Assembly (NCBI GenBank): GCA_039808465.1
Contig: JBDHTA010000072.1
Location: 1-18,958 of the forward strand
Source of the DNA: Metarhizobium sp039808465
Lineage (GTDB): Bacteria > Pseudomonadota > Alphaproteobacteria > Rhizobiales > Rhizobiaceae
Length of the DNA stretch: 18,958 nucleotides
Reading direction: 5' to 3'
Position numbers and translations under genes: made by a program. Below, piece after piece: positions 14,199-18,958 of the stretch (the stretch's first letter is position 1; every line of letters begins with the position of its first letter). Under the pieces are notes generated by a model, which made no database searches, was not told where the DNA came from, and saw nothing but the letters and a program-made list of their open reading frames with translations.

Positions 14199-14956
14199 GA
14201 AAAGAAAACATCACCGGCCGCGATCGACATTGTCTCGCCACCGGTATCCAGAATTAGAAAACCCTGCGCATCGATGCCCGTGAACAGGCCGGACACCGAG
14301 CGTTGTTGCAGGTTGACGGTGATGCGCTCGCCAATGCCGCAGGCTGCGCGCCGCCATTGCTCGACAATCGCCGCCGCGCCCGCGCCGCCATTCCACAGCA
14401 GCAAGACTTCGCGCATTTCCATATAAAGATGCGCGAACATCTCCTCCGGGGAAACCGGCGCGCCGTGATCGGCCAGGCATGTTACCGCATAGGGCGCGCC
14501 CTCGGGCTTGGCGGCGATATTGATGCCGATGCCGGTCACCACCACCAAACGGCCATCCGGCAGGATTTCGCTTTCGAGAAGGATGCCGCAGGTCTTGGCG
14601 CGGCCGATCAGCACATCGTTCGGCCATTTGATCTCGGCGCTTTGCCCGCCGAAAGGCAGAACCCGCGAAATCGCCGCGTGCACGGCAACCGCAACGGCAA
14701 GCGGCAGGGTGCGAAGCGCTTCCAGCGGCGCCGGATCGGTCAGCAGCAACGAGGCATAAAGATTACCGCGCTCGGAGGCCCACGCCCTTCCGCGCCGCCC
14801 GCGCCCGCCGATCTGCCGCCGGGCCGTAACCCAAAGCGGCCCGGCATCGCCGGACCGCGCATGTTCGAAACACGCCGTATTGGTGGAGCCGACCTCATCC
14901 AGCGCTTCGTGCCGGATATCGTCGTCAAGAAGACGGCGTTGCGTTTGCTCCCGCAT
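14195..14956 (-). CDS. birA: Biotin--[acetyl-CoA-carboxylase] ligase, class I
   Basis: The enzyme activates biotin with ATP and attaches it to carrier domains of carboxylases. The 253-residue protein has the biotin/ATP loop GRGRRGRAW at about 51-59, KWPNDV at about 110-115, and KTCGILLES at 121-129, then a C-terminal domain ending near FLILDTGGETMSI. It begins almost directly with the catalytic domain, so the N-terminal winged helix of E. coli BirA is absent and it cannot repress biotin genes by that route. I use the ATG at 14956, which shares its A with the nuoN stop (TGATG); an earlier TTG at 14959 is possible. Placement between nuoN and rnj is characteristic of alphaproteobacteria. Confidence 0.93.
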   Translation of the reverse strand: MREQTQRRLLDDDIRHEALDEVGSTNTACFEHARSGDAGPLWVTARRQIGGRGRRGRAWASERGNLYASLLLTDPAPLEALRTLPLAVAVAVHAAISRVLPFGGQSAEIKWPNDVLIGRAKTCGILLESEILPDGRLVVVTGIGINIAAKPEGAPYAVTCLADHGAPVSPEEMFAHLYMEMREVLLLWNGGAGAAAIVEQWRRAACGIGERITVNLQQRSVSGLFTGIDAQGFLILDTGGETMSIAAGDVFFS

Positions 14957-16398
14957 CAAAAGAACGAGGTCGCCGCCGCTTCGGCACCCGAACCGAGCGG
15001 GCCGCCGATCAGGACATAGGCCGTGACGAACAGGCCAGCCAGGCCGAAGACCAGACGCAGCGTGCCGGAAATCCGCGCAAACTCGCCCTTGGCGTCATCG
15101 AACCAGATCAGCTTGACGATGCGCAGGTAATAATAGGCGCCGACGACGGAGGCGAGCACGCCGATGATCGCCAGCGCATAGAGCTTGGCCTCGATGGCCG
15201 CGACGAAGACGAAATACTTCCCGAAGAAGCCCGCCAGCGGCGGAATACCGGCCAGCGAGAACATCAGCGCCGTCATCACCACCGCCATGAACGGATTGGT
15301 GGTCGACAGGCCGGCGAGATCGTCGATGTTTTCCGTTGCCTCACCATCCGGGCGGCGCATCGCCATGATGCAGGCGAAGGTGCCGAGCGTCATCACCATA
15401 TAGATGGTCATGTAGATGATCACGCCGGAAACGCCCGTCTGCGTGCCTGCGGCCAGACCGACCAGCGCATAACCCATATGGCTGATCGAGGAATAGGCCA
15501 TCAGGCGCTTGATATTGCGCTGGCCGATGGCCGCAAACGCGCCGAGCAGCATGGAGGCGATGGCGACGAAGGTGATGATCTGGCGCCAGTCGGCCATGAC
15601 AGGCTCGAAGGCGGTGGCGGCGATGCGCACCAGCATGGCCATGGCGGCGACCTTGGGGGCAGCCGCGAAGAAGGCGGTAACCGGCGTCGGCGCGCCTTCA
15701 TACACGTCCGGCGTCCACATATGGAAGGGAACGGCCGAAATTTTGAACGCGAAACCGGTCAGCACGAAGACGAGGCCGAACAGCAGGCCGATGGAACGCG
15801 TCTCGGCGTTGAGCGCCGTGGCGATCTGTTCGAAGCCGGTATGGCCGGTGAAGCCGTAGACCAGCGACATGCCGTAGAGCATCATGCCCGAGGACAGGGC
15901 GCCGAGGACGAAATATTTCAGGCCCGCTTCCGTGGAGCGAACGCTGTCGCGGTTGATGGCGGCGACGACGTACAGCGCCAGCGACTGCAATTCCAGCGCC
16001 AGATAGGCGGAGATCAGGTCGTTGGCGGAGATCATCAGCAGGATGCCGAGCGTCGCCAGCACCAGCAGCACCGGAAACTCGAACTGGTTCAGATGCTCGG
16101 AGCGGCGCTCGCCCATGCTCATCACGATCGCCGTGATCGAGCCGATCAGGGCGACGATCTTGAGGAAGCGCGAGAAGCTATCGGAGATGAACACACCGCC
16201 GAAGCCCTGCCCGTCAGCTCCCGCAAACAGGATCCATGCGCCGGACACCAGCATCAGCAGCACGGCGAGCACCGAGACGCCGCCCGCCGATTTCGAGCTG
16301 GAGAACACACCGATCATCAGCAGCGCCAGGGCGCCGATGGCGAGGATGAGTTCCGGCGCCGCGAGATGCAGACTTGCAACCAAGAGTTCAGAAGTCAT
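14956..16398 (-). CDS. nuoN: NADH-quinone oxidoreductase subunit N
   Basis: NuoN is one of three antiporter-like proton-pumping subunits in the membrane arm of respiratory complex I. The 480-residue protein is strongly hydrophobic, with about 14 membrane helices. Family landmarks are ISANDLISAYLALELQSLALYV (the glutamate in the fifth-helix region), FKISAVPFHMWTPDVYEGAPTPVTAF, IKRLMAYSSISHMGYALVG and LAGIPPLAGFFGKYFVF. The length is typical. It starts 19 bases after the nuoM stop, and its stop overlaps the birA start by one base. It is expressed as the end of the long nuo operon. Confidence 0.96.
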   Translation of the reverse strand: MTSELLVASLHLAAPELILAIGALALLMIGVFSSSKSAGGVSVLAVLLMLVSGAWILFAGADGQGFGGVFISDSFSRFLKIVALIGSITAIVMSMGERRSEHLNQFEFPVLLVLATLGILLMISANDLISAYLALELQSLALYVVAAINRDSVRSTEAGLKYFVLGALSSGMMLYGMSLVYGFTGHTGFEQIATALNAETRSIGLLFGLVFVLTGFAFKISAVPFHMWTPDVYEGAPTPVTAFFAAAPKVAAMAMLVRIAATAFEPVMADWRQIITFVAIASMLLGAFAAIGQRNIKRLMAYSSISHMGYALVGLAAGTQTGVSGVIIYMTIYMVMTLGTFACIMAMRRPDGEATENIDDLAGLSTTNPFMAVVMTALMFSLAGIPPLAGFFGKYFVFVAAIEAKLYALAIIGVLASVVGAYYYLRIVKLIWFDDAKGEFARISGTLRLVFGLAGLFVTAYVLIGGPLGSGAEAAATSFF

Positions 16399-16417
16399 GT
16401 CTCAAAAATTCCTGTCT

Positions 16418-17929
16418 TCACTTCACCAGCGACGCAACATCCTGCGCCGCCTGCAAGGCTGCCGTATAATTGTTGACCAGCAGATCGACCGAAGCCGCCG
16501 TGGCGTCGAAGATCGGGGCCGGATAGACGCCGAAGAAAATCGTCAGCGCAATCAGCGGATAAAGCAAGGCCTGTTCACGCGGGGACAGATCGAGCATGGC
16601 CTTCAGGCTATCCTTGTCGAGCGCGCCGAACACCACGCGGCGATAGAGCCACAGCGCGTAAGCGGCCGACAGGATGACGCCCGTCGCGGCAAACAGCGCG
16701 ACCCAAGTATTGGCGCGGAAGACGCCGATCAGGGTCAGGAATTCGCCGATGAAGCCGGAGGTGCCGGGCAGGCCGACATTGGCCATGGTGAAGACCATGA
16801 AGGCCACCGCATATTTCGGCATGTTGTTGGCAAGGCCGCCGTAAGCGGCGATTTCGCGGGTGTGCAGGCGGTCATAGACCACGCCGACGCAGAGGAAGAG
16901 CGCGCCCGACACGAAGCCGTGCGAGATCATCTGGAACAGCGCGCCCTGCACGCCCTGCGTATTGGCCGCGAAGATGCCCATCGTCACATAGCCCATATGG
17001 GCGACGGAGGAATAGGCGATCAGCTTCTTCATGTCGTCCTGCATCAGCGCCACCAGCGAGGTGTAGATGATGGCGATGACGGAGAGCGCGAAGACGAAGG
17101 GCGCGAAATAGTCCGAGGCCAGCGGGAACATCGACAGCGAGAAGCGGATCATGCCGTAGCCGCCGAGCTTCAGGAGGATGCCCGCCAGAATGACCGAGCC
17201 TGCCGTCGGCGCCTGAACGTGGGCGTCGGGAAGCCAGGTATGCACCGGCCACATCGGCATCTTCACCGCGAAGGAGGCGAAGAAGGCCAGCCACAGCCAT
17301 GTCTGCATGCCCGCCGGGAACTTGTAGTTCAGAAGCTGGGAGATATCGGTGGTGCCGGACTGCCAGTACATCGCCATGATGGCGAGCATCATCAGCACGG
17401 AGCCGAGCAGCGTATAGAGGAAGAACTTGTAGCTTGCGTAAACGCGATCCTTGCCGCCCCAGACGCCGATGATCAGGAACATCGGGATCAGGCCGCCTTC
17501 GAAGAAGACGTAGAACAGCACCAGATCGAGCGACACGAAGACACCGATCATCAGCGTTTCCAGGATCAGGAACGCGATCATGTAGTCCTTGATGCGCTTC
17601 TCGATGGCGATCCAGCTCGCTAGGATGCAGAAGGGCATCAGCAGCGTCGTCAGGATGACGAACAGCATCGAAATACCGTCGACGCCGACATGATAGGCGA
17701 TGCCGGTATTCAGCCATTCATGCTTCTCGACCATCTGGAAGCCGGGATTGGCATTGTCGAACCCCGCCCAGATGAACAGCGACACGACGAAGGTGAAGAT
17801 CGTCGTGATCAGCGCGATGTTCAGCACGTTCCTCCGGCCGGAGGGGGTGTCGTCGCGCATCAGAAGCAGCAACGTCACGCCGACCAGTGGCAAAAAGGTG
17901 ACCGTTGAAAGAATGGGCCAATCGGTCAT
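16418..17929 (-). CDS. nuoM: NADH-quinone oxidoreductase subunit M
   Basis: NuoM is the middle antiporter-like proton-pumping subunit of complex I. The 503-residue protein has about 14 membrane helices and the essential glutamate E144 in FYVFFEGGLIPMF, the same number as in E. coli NuoM. Other landmarks are FFASFAVKMPMWPVHTWLPDAH, KKLIAYSSVAHMGYVTMG and GLPGTSGFIGEFLTL. I place the start at the ATG at 17929 (MTDWPILSTV), which shares one base with the nuoL stop. The frame stays open further upstream to 18112, but that part is low-complexity arginine-rich sequence lying over nuoL. Confidence 0.96.
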   Translation of the reverse strand: MTDWPILSTVTFLPLVGVTLLLLMRDDTPSGRRNVLNIALITTIFTFVVSLFIWAGFDNANPGFQMVEKHEWLNTGIAYHVGVDGISMLFVILTTLLMPFCILASWIAIEKRIKDYMIAFLILETLMIGVFVSLDLVLFYVFFEGGLIPMFLIIGVWGGKDRVYASYKFFLYTLLGSVLMMLAIMAMYWQSGTTDISQLLNYKFPAGMQTWLWLAFFASFAVKMPMWPVHTWLPDAHVQAPTAGSVILAGILLKLGGYGMIRFSLSMFPLASDYFAPFVFALSVIAIIYTSLVALMQDDMKKLIAYSSVAHMGYVTMGIFAANTQGVQGALFQMISHGFVSGALFLCVGVVYDRLHTREIAAYGGLANNMPKYAVAFMVFTMANVGLPGTSGFIGEFLTLIGVFRANTWVALFAATGVILSAAYALWLYRRVVFGALDKDSLKAMLDLSPREQALLYPLIALTIFFGVYPAPIFDATAASVDLLVNNYTAALQAAQDVASLVK

Positions 17930-18958
17930 CAGAAAGAACTCCCGAGCATCATCCAGGTGACGAGCGCCGCGACGCCGATCAGCATGGCAAAGGCATAATG
18001 ATAGAGGTAACCGGTTTGCAGGCGGACCACGCGGTTGGTGACATCGACCACGCGGGCGGCGACACCGTTCGGGCCGTAGGTATCGATGATGCCGACATCG
18101 CCCTTCTTCCACAGGATCCTGCCAAGCGCCTTGGCGGAGCGGACGAAGAGAAGGTCATACAGCTCGTCGAAATACCACTTGTTGAGCAGGAACTGGTAGA
18201 GCACGCGGTGCTGTTGCGCGAGAACCTTCGGCGTCTCGGGCGACTTGATGTACATGTACCAGGCCGTCAGGAAGCCGACCGCCATGGCGGCGAACGGGCT
18301 CCACTTCACCCACAGCGGAACGTGGTGGAAATGCTCCAGAATTTCGTTTTCCGGCAAGGTGAACAGCGCGCCCTTCCAGAACTCGGCATAGTGATGGCCG
18401 AAGAAATAGCCTTCGAACAGCACGCCCGCGAAGACCGCGCCGATGCCCAGCACATAGAGCGGCGCCAGCATGACCAGCGGCGACTCATGGACGTGATGCA
18501 TCACTTCATGCGAGGCGCGCGGCTTGCCGAAGAAGGTGAGGAAAGCCAGACGCCAGGAATAGAAGCTGGTGAACAGCGCGGCGATGACCAGCAGCGTGAA
18601 GGCGAAACCGGAGACGGCCGAATGCGAGGCATAGGCGGATTCGATAATCACGTCCTTGGAGAAGAAGCCCGCGAAGCCGAGCATGGTGCCGGGGATACCG
18701 ACGCCGGTCAGCGCCAGCGTGCCGAGCGTCATCATCCAGAAGGTGATCGGGATATGCTTGCGCAGACCGCCCATGTAACGCATGTCCTGCTCGCCATCGA
18801 CGGCGTGGATCACGGAACCGGCGCCAAGGAACAGCAGAGCCTTGAAGAAGGCGTGCGTGAACAGGTGGAAGATCGCCGCGCCGTAAGCGCCGACGCCGAG
18901 CGCCACGAACATGTAGCCGAGCTGCGAGCAGGTCGAATAGGCGATGACGCGCTTGATA
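17929..18958 (-). CDS. nuoL: NADH-quinone oxidoreductase subunit L, C-terminal part, 5' end outside window
   Basis: NuoL is the distal proton-pumping subunit of complex I and carries the long lateral helix along the membrane arm. About 342 C-terminal residues are visible, roughly half of the usual length. The visible part begins IKRVIAYSTCSQLGYMFVALG and continues with FHLFTHAFFKALLFLGAGSVIH, a GFFSKDVI segment, and the histidine-rich loop MHHVHESPLVMLAPL. It ends with the lateral-helix and last-anchor region finishing WMMLGSSF. The frame is open to the right edge. Its stop overlaps the nuoM start (TGATG), indicating coupled translation in the nuo operon. Confidence 0.96.
   Translation of the reverse strand, partial: IKRVIAYSTCSQLGYMFVALGVGAYGAAIFHLFTHAFFKALLFLGAGSVIHAVDGEQDMRYMGGLRKHIPITFWMMTLGTLALTGVGIPGTMLGFAGFFSKDVIIESAYASHSAVSGFAFTLLVIAALFTSFYSWRLAFLTFFGKPRASHEVMHHVHESPLVMLAPLYVLGIGAVFAGVLFEGYFFGHHYAEFWKGALFTLPENEILEHFHHVPLWVKWSPFAAMAVGFLTAWYMYIKSPETPKVLAQQHRVLYQFLLNKWYFDELYDLLFVRSAKALGRILWKKGDVGIIDTYGPNGVAARVVDVTNRVVRLQTGYLYHYAFAMLIGVAALVTWMMLGSSF

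Noticed and set aside
16022..17623. Long plus-strand open frame (533 codons) opposite nuoM
   Set aside because: nuoM and nuoN are certain on the minus strand; the plus-strand translation is full of charged low-complexity runs and matches no family.
17930..18112. Extended start of nuoM 61 codons upstream
   Set aside because: The added part is arginine-rich sequence lying over the 3' end of nuoL; the ATG at 17929 gives the normal NuoM length and places the essential glutamate at 144.
1..18958. CRISPR arrays, tRNA or rRNA genes, insertion sequences
   Set aside because: No regularly spaced long repeats, cloverleaf or rRNA-like segments were seen; the only transposase is the Mu-type one at the left edge.

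Overview
The window suggests an alphaproteobacterium of the Brucella/Ochrobactrum group (Hyphomicrobiales). This rests on the order nuoL-nuoM-nuoN-birA-rnj-mce-DUF1467-proS-lolC/E-lolD on one strand, the short prolyl-tRNA synthetase without an editing domain, the biotin ligase without a DNA-binding domain, and the GC-rich codon use. The genus is an inference; no rRNA gene or other marker is present.

There are two very different halves. Bases 1 to about 6.3 kb are a degraded Mu-like transposable prophage read on the plus strand. In order it holds the C-terminal catalytic part of a MuA-type DDE transposase (running in from the left), a short MuB-type AAA+ ATPase, two small unknown early proteins, a gp16/DUF1018-type protein with a one-base frameshift, a terminator, a pair of perfect palindromes, a Mor-family late activator, a major capsid gene that has lost its middle, an intact-looking prohead protease/scaffold gene, a second terminator, and a CI-type repressor-like gene. 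Packaging, portal, lysis and tail genes are absent from the stretch between the activator and the capsid remnant, so the element looks unable to make virions. Transposase and ATPase look intact as far as they can be seen.

Bases 6.3 to 19 kb are host chromosome. A solo LuxR-type regulator (plus strand) converges on a long minus-strand series. nuoL, nuoM and nuoN encode proton-pumping membrane subunits of respiratory complex I. They are followed, with overlapping stop and start codons, by biotin ligase and ribonuclease J, then methylmalonyl-CoA epimerase, a DUF1467 membrane protein, prolyl-tRNA synthetase and the LolCDE-type lipoprotein export permease and ATPase. A 579-base gap upstream of proS contains a strong plus-strand terminator with no gene in front of it, a candidate small-RNA end.

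The least explained signals lie in the prophage. A seven-base word TCTAACG occurs nine times in the first 6.26 kb and I found none in the remaining 12.7 kb. It occurs as tandem 11-bp-spaced pairs, an inverted pair, and repeatedly at gene ends. Together with two GGAAC-N3-GTTCC palindromes ahead of the activator gene and a resident CI-like protein, this resembles a dispersed phage operator network.
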